29,472 nucleotides of DNA from JBFXAN01 sp050184225 (lineage in GTDB: Bacteria; Chloroflexota; Dehalococcoidia; CAUJGQ01), in contig JBFXAN010000075.1 in NCBI GenBank assembly GCA_050184225.1, positions 1 to 29,472 of the forward strand, in the 5' to 3' direction. The notes beneath the pieces are model-generated. The model was not told the origin of the DNA. It made no database searches and was given only the letters and a program-made list of their open reading frames with translations. Below are positions 22,266 through 29,472 of this stretch, one piece after another; position 1 is the stretch's first letter, and each line of letters starts with the position of its first letter. The position numbers and the translations under genes are program-made.

Positions 22266-22940
22266 CTACGACCGGTCCGGCCGCCGACAAACCACGTAGA
22301 CAGCAGGCAGAAGCAGCACCAATCCCCACAGGTAGCCGCCCAGGACATCGGTCGGCCAATGTGCGCCCAGGTAGACATTGACGATACCGGTGGTGGCGAG
22401 AACAACCGCCGACCACGACACCATGATTAACCGTCCCCACCGGCCCCAACGATCCGAGAACAGACTGAGCAGGAGGAGCGAGCCGTACACGACCGTCGGC
22501 CCCATCACATGTCCGGCAGGGAAACTCGGACTGCTGATCTCCGCCCGAACCAACTCATCCGCGGGCCGTGTCCGGTCCACCAGGAACTTGAGACCGGCCT
22601 GCGCCGCAGGCAGGACGATGAACAACACGGCCAGCGTGATCGCCTCGCGTCGGCCACCGCTCCACCAGAAAACCACCACAAGCGCCGCCCCGACCGGCAG
22701 GACAAACTGCGTAGTTGTCACCGCTCGCACCGCATGCGAGAACGCGCTTCCTGGGACCGGCCAGGATTGAGCCGCACGAATCATGTCTGCTTCCACGTCA
22801 GGCGATCGGTAGATTGAAACAGTCACGGTCAGTGCAACCGATCCAACCAGCAAAGCCGCCCAGGTCAGCCACATCGCACGAGTACGCAACAGTTTCGCGC
22901 CTGTCGAATTGCTGCCGGCGTCCGCGCATGGGCGCCTCAT
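22266..22940 (-). CDS. PAP2-like membrane phosphatase, divergent active site
   Basis: The protein has about six membrane segments and the PAP2 motifs in order. Motif 1 is KFLVDRTRP (K118, R125, P126). Motif 2 is SFPAGHV (H144), where the usual PSGH has Ala for Ser. Motif 3 is NVYLGAHWPTD (N188, H194, D198), where the usual Arg is Asn. The catalytic histidines and Asp remain, but the phosphate-binding Arg and Ser are changed. Family members dephosphorylate lipid pyrophosphates. The start is uncertain: ATG 22940 is used, and GTG 23021 would add 27 residues. It lies upstream of opine dehydrogenase on the same strand. Confidence 0.85.
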   Translation of the reverse strand: MRRPCADAGSNSTGAKLLRTRAMWLTWAALLVGSVALTVTVSIYRSPDVEADMIRAAQSWPVPGSAFSHAVRAVTTTQFVLPVGAALVVVFWWSGGRREAITLAVLFIVLPAAQAGLKFLVDRTRPADELVRAEISSPSFPAGHVMGPTVVYGSLLLLSLFSDRWGRWGRLIMVSWSAVVLATTGIVNVYLGAHWPTDVLGGYLWGLVLLLPAVYVVCRRPDRS

Positions 22941-23118
22941 ATGGAATGGATACCCTGCAGGGCCAATCGGCAGCGAATAACTTACGTCAGGAGTATGATG
23001 CGCCGTGGCGTTACGACTCACACGTCATGGGGGCATGAACACTTCCGCTATCTCCTGGCGGAGATCTGGTCAGGGCGTCTTGGCGCTGCGGTGACTGATG
23101 TGTAGGAGGACTTGAACG

Positions 23119-24189
23119 ATGGATCACGGACTGACCGAGCAGCAGCGCAAGGAGCTACGTCCGCACATCGCCTCGTTCATTCAGCATGCAGTGTCGCCTG
23201 CGTACGCCGAGGACGAACACTTCCGGCGGGAGCGGCTGACCTACTTTCAGCAGGTTCTTCCCACGCGCCTCGCGGGGCTCTCTGAAGCCGACGTGGTAGA
23301 GCTACTGAGCAAGCTGTGGGCAACTCAACTTTGGAGCAACAAACAATACCTCGCGCAAAAGGTCATTGAGGACAACGGCATCGAAAATCTGTCCGCATGG
23401 TTGGCTGACCTGATCGATGCAAACCTCCCGCCGGAGCTCCGGTATGAGGCCGCGATGAAGCGTATTCGGCGCCTCGGTCCGGCGTCCATCACGGAGATTC
23501 TATGCTTCAGCGATCCGAACCACGCCGGCATTTGGAATGACCGTGCCCGTGCCGCCCTCAAGGTGCTCGGATTCGGCTCCATCGTTCCAGTGGACAAATA
23601 CCGTATCAGCGCTGATCAGTACTGCTCGTATAACACCTTGCTAAACCTCATCAGCGCAGAACTTCGCACAGCCGGGATGACTGACGTGGATCTGCTTGTC
23701 GTTGACTTCTTCCTGTATCGAGTTGCTCAGCAGCCCCAAGTTGGCGCAATGCAGGCAGTGACGCCGGTGGCGCCGGTCGCACAGGGTCCGGCATTCGACC
23801 ATGACGAAGTGCGAGACCTAGTTGAATCGATCGGCACCATGCTCGGATTCGACGCGCAAACCGAGGTCACAATTACGCACGGCGCCAAGGTTGACGCGGT
23901 ATGGCGAGCAAGAATTGGGAATCTTGGCGTCGTTACATACGTATTCGAGGTGCACAAGTCGGGGTCAATCGACAGTCTACTCCTCAACTTCATGAAGGCG
24001 CACAGCAATCCCACCGTGCAGAAGGTCATCGCCATTGCAGACGAGGCGCAGCTGGCCAAGATCGAACGTGAGGCGTCAGGACTGTCGGAAGAATTCCGGC
24101 GTTCCCTCGCATACTGGCCGGTAACTGAGGTCGTCCAGGTGGGAGAAAACCTGCGTCGGCGAATGAGAGTTTGGCACGACTGGAGTTAG
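23119..24189 (+). CDS. Uncharacterised two-domain protein with PD-(D/E)XK-like C-terminus
   Basis: The family is unrecognised. ATG 23119 has AGGAGGA eight bases upstream. The N-terminal 205 residues are helical and include a helix-hairpin-like segment (RIRRLGPASITEILCFSDPNHAGIWNDRARAALKVLGF). A Pro/Gln/Ala-rich linker follows (about 207-222). The C-terminal domain has AKVDAVWRARIGNLGVVTYVFEVHKSGSIDSLLLNF, then VQKVIAIADEAQLAKIEREA. The spacing VD ... FEVHKSGS resembles the core of restriction-endonuclease-like proteins, with E-V-H in place of E-x-K. It may be an orphan DNA-defence or repair protein. Base composition is less GC-rich than the neighbours, a hint of transfer. Function is not assigned. 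Confidence 0.8.
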   Translation: MDHGLTEQQRKELRPHIASFIQHAVSPAYAEDEHFRRERLTYFQQVLPTRLAGLSEADVVELLSKLWATQLWSNKQYLAQKVIEDNGIENLSAWLADLIDANLPPELRYEAAMKRIRRLGPASITEILCFSDPNHAGIWNDRARAALKVLGFGSIVPVDKYRISADQYCSYNTLLNLISAELRTAGMTDVDLLVVDFFLYRVAQQPQVGAMQAVTPVAPVAQGPAFDHDEVRDLVESIGTMLGFDAQTEVTITHGAKVDAVWRARIGNLGVVTYVFEVHKSGSIDSLLLNFMKAHSNPTVQKVIAIADEAQLAKIEREASGLSEEFRRSLAYWPVTEVVQVGENLRRRMRVWHDWS

Positions 24190-24376
24190 TTCGAGCGCTT
24201 GGATAGCTCTCCTTTTCGTTTCGGTGAGCTTTCTGCACCCATTGGAACGCCAAAGTATCCAGACCGGTTGAACGGCACGCATTACTTGAAGATGTGCCGG
24301 TCGCCGGCCAGCCGGCCTCAGAAGTCTCCGAGGTGCGTCATGTGAATCTGTCTGCCTCATCGTGTTCGGAACATTG

Positions 24377-24826
24377 CTAAGGACGGGCCTGATTTGAGCG
24401 CTCACCAACCCAGCGCACCCACGGGAACCGCCGTTTTGCCGCGTTCCAAAACCTCTCGTCGGCTGTCCAGAACTCGCATCTCTCGGACTCTGCCAGCGCC
24501 GCATACTGCGAATCGTATGCGGCAGGAAGCCCCATCTCTTCAGCGATCTCGGCCCCACGGTTGAGGAGCGCCGCGGTCACCGTCCGCATTCTGACCACCG
24601 CGAGCAAATCGTTCAGATTGGCAGACAACCAACCACTGACATTGGATGTCGGTCGCTTCCGGTACAATACGTTCGTCGCCTCATAGGCGAATAGGGCAGG
24701 CGAGATGGTGTCGAAAACCTGTGCTCGCCAGTCCTCCAGGAGCGTCACAGCCTCCGGTGTGTACGGCTCGGTGACAACCTACTTGAATGCGAAGCTGACA
24801 TCGACGACAACAACACCGGCATTCAC
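24377..24826 (-). pseudogene. VapC-like PIN-domain toxin interrupted by an amber codon
   Basis: From GTG 24824-24826 the frame reads VNAGVVVVDVSFAFK, then TAG at 24779-24781 (codon 16), then VVTEPYTPEAVTLLEDW and a complete PIN domain to 24377. The PIN acidic residues are all present: D9 before the stop, and E49, D105 and D123 after it. In PIN toxins the codon after FK is usually Trp, so TGG to TAG is a single-base change. No frameshift or further decay is visible. The GTG start overlaps the antitoxin stop in GTGA, the normal TA arrangement. Full toxin needs suppression, re-initiation (for example GTG 24748) or reversal; otherwise the toxin is silent. Confidence 0.88.
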
Positions 24827-25008
24827 CGTGCGTTCTGCTCGCGTAGTTCACGAACGATCTCGACTAAATCTCGGGAATCGATGCCAAGCCGATCATTCTC
24901 CGCGCGGCGCGCCGCCAAGCGAGCCACGAGCGGATCTTGATGCTCCGTCGACTTGGAGCCTTCGCTCTCCGGTGATCCTGACAACAGCCTGCCTTGCTTG
25001 ACCGACAT
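24823..25008 (-). CDS. Putative antitoxin of the broken VapC
   Basis: This 61-aa protein starts at ATG 25008 (MSVKQGRLLSGSPESEGSKS). The frame is open through the hairpin and tRNA upstream, but that part is non-coding. The C-terminal half (DPLVARLAARRAENDRLGIDSRDLVEIVRELREQNAR) is a strongly amphipathic helix pair, as in toxin-wrapping antitoxins, and the N-terminal half is low complexity. I do not recognise a DNA-binding fold, so autoregulation is unclear. Its stop codon overlaps the toxin GTG. The role is inferred from position and size. Confidence 0.72.
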   Translation of the reverse strand: MSVKQGRLLSGSPESEGSKSTEHQDPLVARLAARRAENDRLGIDSRDLVEIVRELREQNAR

Positions 25009-25053
25009 CAACGCGCCCCAAATCCAGTGAGATGTCTTAGCGTCCGATAACCT

Positions 25054-25081
25054 GAGACCCGTCCAATGTTGGACGGGTCTC
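25054..25081. terminator. Strong hairpin downstream of tRNA-Pro
   Basis: GAGACCCGTCC (25054-25064) and GGACGGGTCTC (25071-25081) form a perfect 11-bp stem with an AATGTT loop. On the minus strand it follows tRNA-Pro by 12 bases and precedes the antitoxin start by about 45. A good T-run is missing on either strand, but the position favours tRNA termination. Confidence 0.65.
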
Positions 25082-25093
25082 CTTTCATTCCAC

Positions 25094-25170
<77 letters not shown>

Positions 25171-25199
25171 AGTCGACCGGCCCCAAGTATATCACACCC

Positions 25200-26237
25200 T
25201 CATCCCACCTCGACGATGATCTTCCCCACATGCTGCCCCGCTGCCATCCGCGCCATCGCCGCCCGCGTCTCCACCAAGGGAAACGTCTCGTCGAGGAGCG
25301 GCCGCAGCCCCGTCGCCTCCACCAGCTGCACCAGCGCGTACATCTCCGCCAGGCTCCCCATCGACGAGCCGATGATCGAGATCTGCCGCCAGTACACCCG
25401 GTTCAGGTCCGCCGGCGGGTTCGCCCCCGCCGTCGCCCCCGGCACCACCACACAGCCGCCCACCCGCACCGACCGCAGACTCTCCCGCCACGTCGCCTCC
25501 CCGACCGAATCGAGCACACAGTCCACGCCCCGTCCACCGGTCGCCTGCAAGACCGCCCGGCCGGCGCTGTTCGTGTCCAACGCCACGTGCGCCCCCGCCG
25601 CCAGCGCCCGCTGCCGCTTCGCCTCGTCGCGACTGGTGGCATAGACCTTCAGCCCCGCCGCCCGGCCCAGCTGGATCGCCGCCGTCGACAGCCCGCCGCT
25701 CGCTCCCTGCACCAGCACGGAATCCCCCGGACGCAGCCCCGCCCGGCCGAACAGCGCCCGATAGGCCGTGAGATACGTCGTCCCCAGCGTCGCCGCCTCC
25801 GCCGCCGACAGGTGCGCGGGACGCGGCAGCGCGTTCACCGCCGGCAGCACGACGTACTCCGCCAGCGTGCCGTCGACCAGATCGCTCAGCATGCCGAAGT
25901 CCTTGCTCAGCGTCTCGTCCCCATCCCGTAGCGTCGGGTCGCGTCGAGATACCACTGGATAGAGCACAACTGGCGTGCCGGGATCGGGCGTCCCCGCCGG
26001 CCGGTCGGGACCATACGCATCGACGACACCGCCGCCGTCGCAGCCGAGCACGCGCGGAAAGCTGATCGGCGTTCCCACCTGCCCGCGCAGCGTCCAGAGA
26101 TCATGGTGGTTGAGCGATACCGCCTCGACCCGCACCCGCACCTCGCCCCGACCAGGCTCCGGCGCCGGCAATTCACCGATCTCCAGGTTCGCCAGCGGCT
26201 CGTCGCCGCCGATCTTGGTTGCATATGCTGCTCGCAT
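25200..26237 (-). CDS. MDR-family oxidoreductase (quinone-oxidoreductase-like)
   Basis: This is a 345-aa medium-chain dehydrogenase/reductase. ATG 26237 (MRAAYATKIGGDEPLANLEIGE) follows GAGGG eight bases upstream. The catalytic domain has SLNHHDLWTLRG and FPRVLGCDGGGVV, in which GHE of zinc alcohol dehydrogenases is absent. The structural-zinc Cys cluster is also absent, so this is probably a zinc-free quinone or enoyl reductase-like member. The Rossmann part is DSVLVQGASGGLSTAAIQLGRAAGLKVYATSRDEAKR (172-208). The C-terminus is GQHVGKIIVEV. It is the last gene of the acyl-CoA operon, about 80 bases after the CoA-transferase, which suggests it reduces a product of that pathway. Confidence 0.9.
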   Translation of the reverse strand: MRAAYATKIGGDEPLANLEIGELPAPEPGRGEVRVRVEAVSLNHHDLWTLRGQVGTPISFPRVLGCDGGGVVDAYGPDRPAGTPDPGTPVVLYPVVSRRDPTLRDGDETLSKDFGMLSDLVDGTLAEYVVLPAVNALPRPAHLSAAEAATLGTTYLTAYRALFGRAGLRPGDSVLVQGASGGLSTAAIQLGRAAGLKVYATSRDEAKRQRALAAGAHVALDTNSAGRAVLQATGGRGVDCVLDSVGEATWRESLRSVRVGGCVVVPGATAGANPPADLNRVYWRQISIIGSSMGSLAEMYALVQLVEATGLRPLLDETFPLVETRAAMARMAAGQHVGKIIVEVG

Positions 26238-26316
26238 CGCCGGAACCCTCACACCGTTGTCGCCGCCCCGGGACAGCGCTGTTGTCATGCTATACCAGCG
26301 GCACGCCACCGCCCGC

Positions 26317-28893
26317 TCAAGATCCAGCCGCGCCCAGCAGCCGCTCGGAGTAGGTCGTGCCCACCTCACCCGACTCGATCAGCCCGCGAAAGGACTGATC
26401 GGCGACACCGAGGAGGGCACAGTACACATAGTCGTTGTCCTCGCCCAAACGCACCGGGGCGCGCCGGTGCTGATTGGGCGTGTCGCGCCACTGAAACAAC
26501 ATCCCGGGATACCGGAACGTGCCGATGTCGGCGCGCGTCTGTTCCTGGAAGAAGCCCCGCGCGGCCAGGTGCGGACAGCGGAAGCAATCGCCGTCGTCCT
26601 GCACCGGTCCGGCCGGCACACCCGCCGCCTGCAGCCGCTGAAAGAGTTCCTCCCGCTCCCAGGTCCGGGTCAGGCCGCTGAGGACGGCATCTAATTCCTG
26701 CCGATGCTGCCACCGCGCCGCCATCCCGACGAACCGCGGGTCCGACGCTATTGCCGAAGCACCGAGAACAACGCAGAGCGCCTGCCAGTGCGCCTCGCTG
26801 CCGGCGTCGATCGCGATCCAACGATCGTCCCCCGCGCATGGATACGCCCCGTGGGGGGTGTGACTGCGGTGGTCGTTTCCCATCGAACCGGCGACGCGCC
26901 CGTTGATCGTGTGGTCGAGGATCTCGATGCCCATCATCTGCGCGAAGGCTTCGATCTGCGGCACCTCCACCTGCTGGCCGCGTCCCGTTCGCGCGCGATG
27001 ACGCAGCGCCATCGTCGCCGCCAGCGCGGCTGTCAGTCCGGCAATCGAGTCGCACGCATAGGTCTCGCCGACGGCGTCGAGCGTCATATCGGGATAGGCG
27101 CGGACGATGTGATGGCCCGCCATCCCTTCGAGATGGTTCCCCCAGCACCGATAATTCGCGCGGCGGCCGCTCAGCCCGAACCCCGGCATCCGCACGAGGA
27201 TCACGCCCGGGTTGATCGCCTGCAGTCGGTCGTAGGTGATCCCCATCTTCTCGGCCGTCGAGGGGACATTGTTCTCAATCACGATATCGGACACCGCCAC
27301 CAACCGCTCGAAGTGGGCGCGCACCGCCGGCGTCATCAGGTTCCCCGTGAACGAGAGCTTGCTACTCGAGGAGGAGTTGAACAGCGCGCCCCGGTTCCAG
27401 GGGTCCGGCAACGGGTCGGCGTGCGGATAGCCGGCGGTCAACGCCCCGCGTACCACCGCCTGTTCCACCAACGCACGGGTCAGATGTCCGGCCCGTTCCA
27501 CACCGCGCGTCTGCGGCTGCACCGCCGTCAGCGGCTCCAGCCGGATCACCTCGGCGCCCCACTCCGCCAGCAGCTGGCTGGCGAACGGCCCCGCCCAGAC
27601 CACGGTCAGGTCGATCACGCGGACGCCCGCCAGCGGCAGGCGCGGGTCAGGCTCGGCGGGACGTTTCGCGGGATGTGTACGTGCCGCTCGGACCGGCCGG
27701 CTCCCCCGGTCGGGCGGCCGGTTCCATGTTCGGTCCGATGCCGGCTCGCATCGCACTTCCTCGGTGTGTTCCCCAAGCAGCGGAGCGCGACGGGCGGGCG
27801 GGCGTGGCGAATCGGACATGATGAAGGGGCGAGCTGGGTATGCAACGGCGCCCGTGGCCGGATGGTCGATCCTCTCCCATAGGCCGCGCGCGCGGAACTC
27901 CGGATCGGCGAGCAGGTCGGCGATCGAGTGGACCGTGCCGCCCAGAATACGGTGCTGTTGGGCGATTTCGAGCGCTTCATCCATCGTGTGTTCGACCGTC
28001 CACGCCAGGTACGACGCCTCGATCGCCTCGGCCAGCTCGGCCGGGATCAATTCCTCCGGTCCATGCACCTCGGCACGCGCGAGCAGATCCTCGCGGCCGA
28101 TCATCCGCAGCACGTCCGGCAGGCGCGGGCCGTTGCCCAGCAGGTTGATGTAGCCGTCGCTGCACGGCCGCACGCCGGAGCAGATGGCGAAGGCCGTGTC
28201 ATGCCGTCGCGTGATCACGCCCGAATAGGCATGGGCGACCAGCGCCAGTTGGCGGCGGTCCTTGCCGCCGGCCTGTGTCTCATAGATCGAGAGGTCGATG
28301 TGCTCGCCCGCTCCCGTCGCCTCGGCGCGGTACACGGCGAGCATCGTCGCCAGCGCTGCCGCGAGGCCGGCGTGCCACTCGGCATAATTGCCACCGAGGC
28401 GGAGCGGCTCGCGGCCGGCGTGACCGGTGGCGTACATGGCGCCGCCCATCGCCTGGAGCACAATATCGCTGCCGGCCATCATCGCGTACGGTCCCGTCTG
28501 TCCAAACGGCGTGATCGAGCAGACGACCAGCGACGGCCGCTCCACCCGCAGCGCGGTCAGGTCGAGGCCGAGCGAGGCCAGTCCGCCGGGACGGAAGTCC
28601 TCCACGACGATGTCAGAAGATGCGATCAGCCGCCGCGCCAGGCCGCGCCCGTCGGCGCTGTTCAGATCCGCCACCACGCTGCGCTTGTTCGTGTTGAAAA
28701 ACAGAAACGGCGCACTCGCCTCCGGATTGGTCACGTCGTCCTTGAACGGTCCCCAGCGACGGGCGGGATCGCCGTCGGGCGGCTCCAGCTTCGTCACCGT
28801 CGCACCGTAATCGCCGAGCAGCTTCGTCGCGTGCGGCCCGGCGATGCCGCGGGTGAGGTCCGCGACGTGGATGCCTTCGAGCGGACCCGGCAT
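26317..28893 (-). CDS. Tandem-fused family III (CaiB/BaiF) CoA-transferase
   Basis: The 858-aa protein contains two complete CaiB/BaiF modules. Module 1 (about 1-378) starts PLEGIHVADLTRGIAGPHATKLLGDYGATVTKLEPPDGDP; module 2 (about 420-858) starts PLAGVRVIDLTVVWAGPFASQLLAEWGAEVIRLEPL. A 40-residue charged Pro/Arg linker joins them. Typical segments recur, such as NTNKRSVVADLNSADGR and NSSSSSKLSFTGNLM, and DIVVEDFRPGGLASLGLD and DIVIENNVPSTAEKMGI. The nucleophile position, usually Asp, is Glu in both (SIYETQ, E205; PQIEAF, E648). The family moves CoA between acids. It starts 9 bases after the hydratase stop, so they are co-transcribed. Confidence 0.93.
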   Translation of the reverse strand: MPGPLEGIHVADLTRGIAGPHATKLLGDYGATVTKLEPPDGDPARRWGPFKDDVTNPEASAPFLFFNTNKRSVVADLNSADGRGLARRLIASSDIVVEDFRPGGLASLGLDLTALRVERPSLVVCSITPFGQTGPYAMMAGSDIVLQAMGGAMYATGHAGREPLRLGGNYAEWHAGLAAALATMLAVYRAEATGAGEHIDLSIYETQAGGKDRRQLALVAHAYSGVITRRHDTAFAICSGVRPCSDGYINLLGNGPRLPDVLRMIGREDLLARAEVHGPEELIPAELAEAIEASYLAWTVEHTMDEALEIAQQHRILGGTVHSIADLLADPEFRARGLWERIDHPATGAVAYPARPFIMSDSPRPPARRAPLLGEHTEEVRCEPASDRTWNRPPDRGSRPVRAARTHPAKRPAEPDPRLPLAGVRVIDLTVVWAGPFASQLLAEWGAEVIRLEPLTAVQPQTRGVERAGHLTRALVEQAVVRGALTAGYPHADPLPDPWNRGALFNSSSSSKLSFTGNLMTPAVRAHFERLVAVSDIVIENNVPSTAEKMGITYDRLQAINPGVILVRMPGFGLSGRRANYRCWGNHLEGMAGHHIVRAYPDMTLDAVGETYACDSIAGLTAALAATMALRHRARTGRGQQVEVPQIEAFAQMMGIEILDHTINGRVAGSMGNDHRSHTPHGAYPCAGDDRWIAIDAGSEAHWQALCVVLGASAIASDPRFVGMAARWQHRQELDAVLSGLTRTWEREELFQRLQAAGVPAGPVQDDGDCFRCPHLAARGFFQEQTRADIGTFRYPGMLFQWRDTPNQHRRAPVRLGEDNDYVYCALLGVADQSFRGLIESGEVGTTYSERLLGAAGS

Positions 28894-28902
28894 CGTTACA
28901 CC

Positions 28903-29472
28903 TCATTCGTCGCGCGGTCGGCTGCGCGGGCCAAACGGCTCTGGATGGAAGGGACCGTCCCGTGCCTCCAGGAAGGCGCGGAGGCCACCCTCCTGCTGGG
29001 CGCGCTGCATCGCCTCGACATCGGGGCCATCGTTGGACGCCTCGACGATCACCGAGAGGAAAGCATTGGTGTTGAGCGCGTTGCGGATGCCCATCGCCTC
29101 CAGTCCGTAGACCGTGATCGCCTTGTTCATCCGCACCGAGTCGGGCGGCACCAGCGCGATCCGCCGAGCGAGCGCCATCGCCCGGTCCATCAGCTCGTCG
29201 TGCGGCACCACCTCGTTGACGACGCCGATCCGCAGCGCCTCGGCGGCGTCGAAGTGGTCGCCGGTCAGCGTATAGCGGTGGGCGATCTTCCATCCGACCA
29301 GCGCGCCGAAGAGGATGTTCGAGTTCGAGATCATCCGCACCTCCGGCTGGCCGAAAACGGCGCGGTCGGAGGCGATCGTAATGTCGCAGGCGAGCGACAG
29401 CCACATCCCACCGCCGATACACCAACCGTTGACGGAGGCGATCACCGGCTTGGAGAGTTCAAAAAGGTGCAT
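28903..29472 (-). CDS. Enoyl-CoA hydratase/isomerase, partial at the window edge
   Basis: The frame runs off the window at 29472, so the true start is outside and the first Met seen may be internal. The visible 189 residues carry the crotonase core: KPVIASVNGWCIGGGMWLSLACDITIASDRAVFGQPEVRM, with the oxyanion-hole Gly in GGGM and the catalytic-side Glu in FGQPEV. The second helix (TGDHFDAAEALRIGVVNEVVPHDEL) and C-terminal extension (AFLEARDGPFHPEPFGP) follow. Crotonases hydrate enoyl-CoA or rearrange double bonds. It is the first gene seen of a minus-strand operon with the CoA-transferase and MDR genes, consistent with degradation of an acyl-CoA-activated acid. Confidence 0.9.
   Translation of the reverse strand: MHLFELSKPVIASVNGWCIGGGMWLSLACDITIASDRAVFGQPEVRMISNSNILFGALVGWKIAHRYTLTGDHFDAAEALRIGVVNEVVPHDELMDRAMALARRIALVPPDSVRMNKAITVYGLEAMGIRNALNTNAFLSVIVEASNDGPDVEAMQRAQQEGGLRAFLEARDGPFHPEPFGPRSRPRDE

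Noticed and set aside
20493..22430. Long plus-strand open frame (645 codons)
   Set aside because: Arg/His/Pro-rich shadow over the glycosyltransferase, opine dehydrogenase and PAP2 genes, with no family motif.
24190..24376. Possible remnant gene between the nuclease-like gene and vapC
   Set aside because: Short frames on both strands read as low-quality peptides without motif or ribosome site.

Overview
The window is chromosomal DNA from a GC-rich bacterium. The dense GC-rich coding, the EF-G2-type GTPase, a DUF5654-like membrane protein and the abundance of short palindromic repeats remind me of the Chloroflexota (Thermomicrobia/Sphaerobacter side). This placement is an impression from gene content, not a measured result. 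There is no rRNA, CRISPR array, phage block or intact transposase.

Layout. (1) 1-1844: the end of an unidentified gene and a PD-(D/E)XK-like protein converge on a MITE-like repeat, followed by a DUF5654-like membrane protein and a SnoaL-like protein. (2) 1845-9041: tRNA-Ser(TGA), then a co-directional housekeeping run: sucC, sucD, a Nudix hydrolase, recJ and an EF-G2-like GTPase. Inverted repeats of several families lie between these genes. (3) 9066-11739: a convergent hairpin, then a divergent pair (XRE-cupin regulator and thioredoxin-reductase-like flavoprotein) over a palindromic AT-rich promoter, then two unknown proteins around a REP-like palindrome. (4) 11775-15609: ribF and scpA on the minus strand; an M20 peptidase and a small HAD protein on the plus strand; a small unknown protein. 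(5) 15742-18520: minus-strand genes for a methyltransferase, a membrane-anchored BON/CsbD-like protein, a two-helix membrane protein and a PPOX-type flavin protein. (6) 18937-22940: a lipoprotein plus GT-C glycosyltransferase pair, overlapping tail to tail with an opine dehydrogenase, then a PAP2-like membrane phosphatase. (7) 23119-25170: an accessory patch with a second PD-(D/E)XK-like protein and a toxin-antitoxin pair whose VapC gene is broken by one amber codon, ending at tRNA-Pro(GGG). (8) 25200-29472: a minus-strand acyl-CoA operon of enoyl-CoA hydratase (partial), a tandem-fused family III CoA-transferase and an MDR oxidoreductase.

The most unusual feature is how repeats relate to gene ends. 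Three copies of one MITE-like inverted repeat lie at the 3' ends of genes, and two of them supply the same in-frame C-terminal hexapeptide PGPSPR and the stop codon (Nudix, recJ). A separate heptamer-based inverted repeat supplies the tail and stop context of sucC and folds between sucC and sucD, and a second heptamer array lies just upstream of sucC. The other main discovery is the single TAG codon in vapC at the position where PIN toxins normally carry Trp, with the rest of the frame intact.
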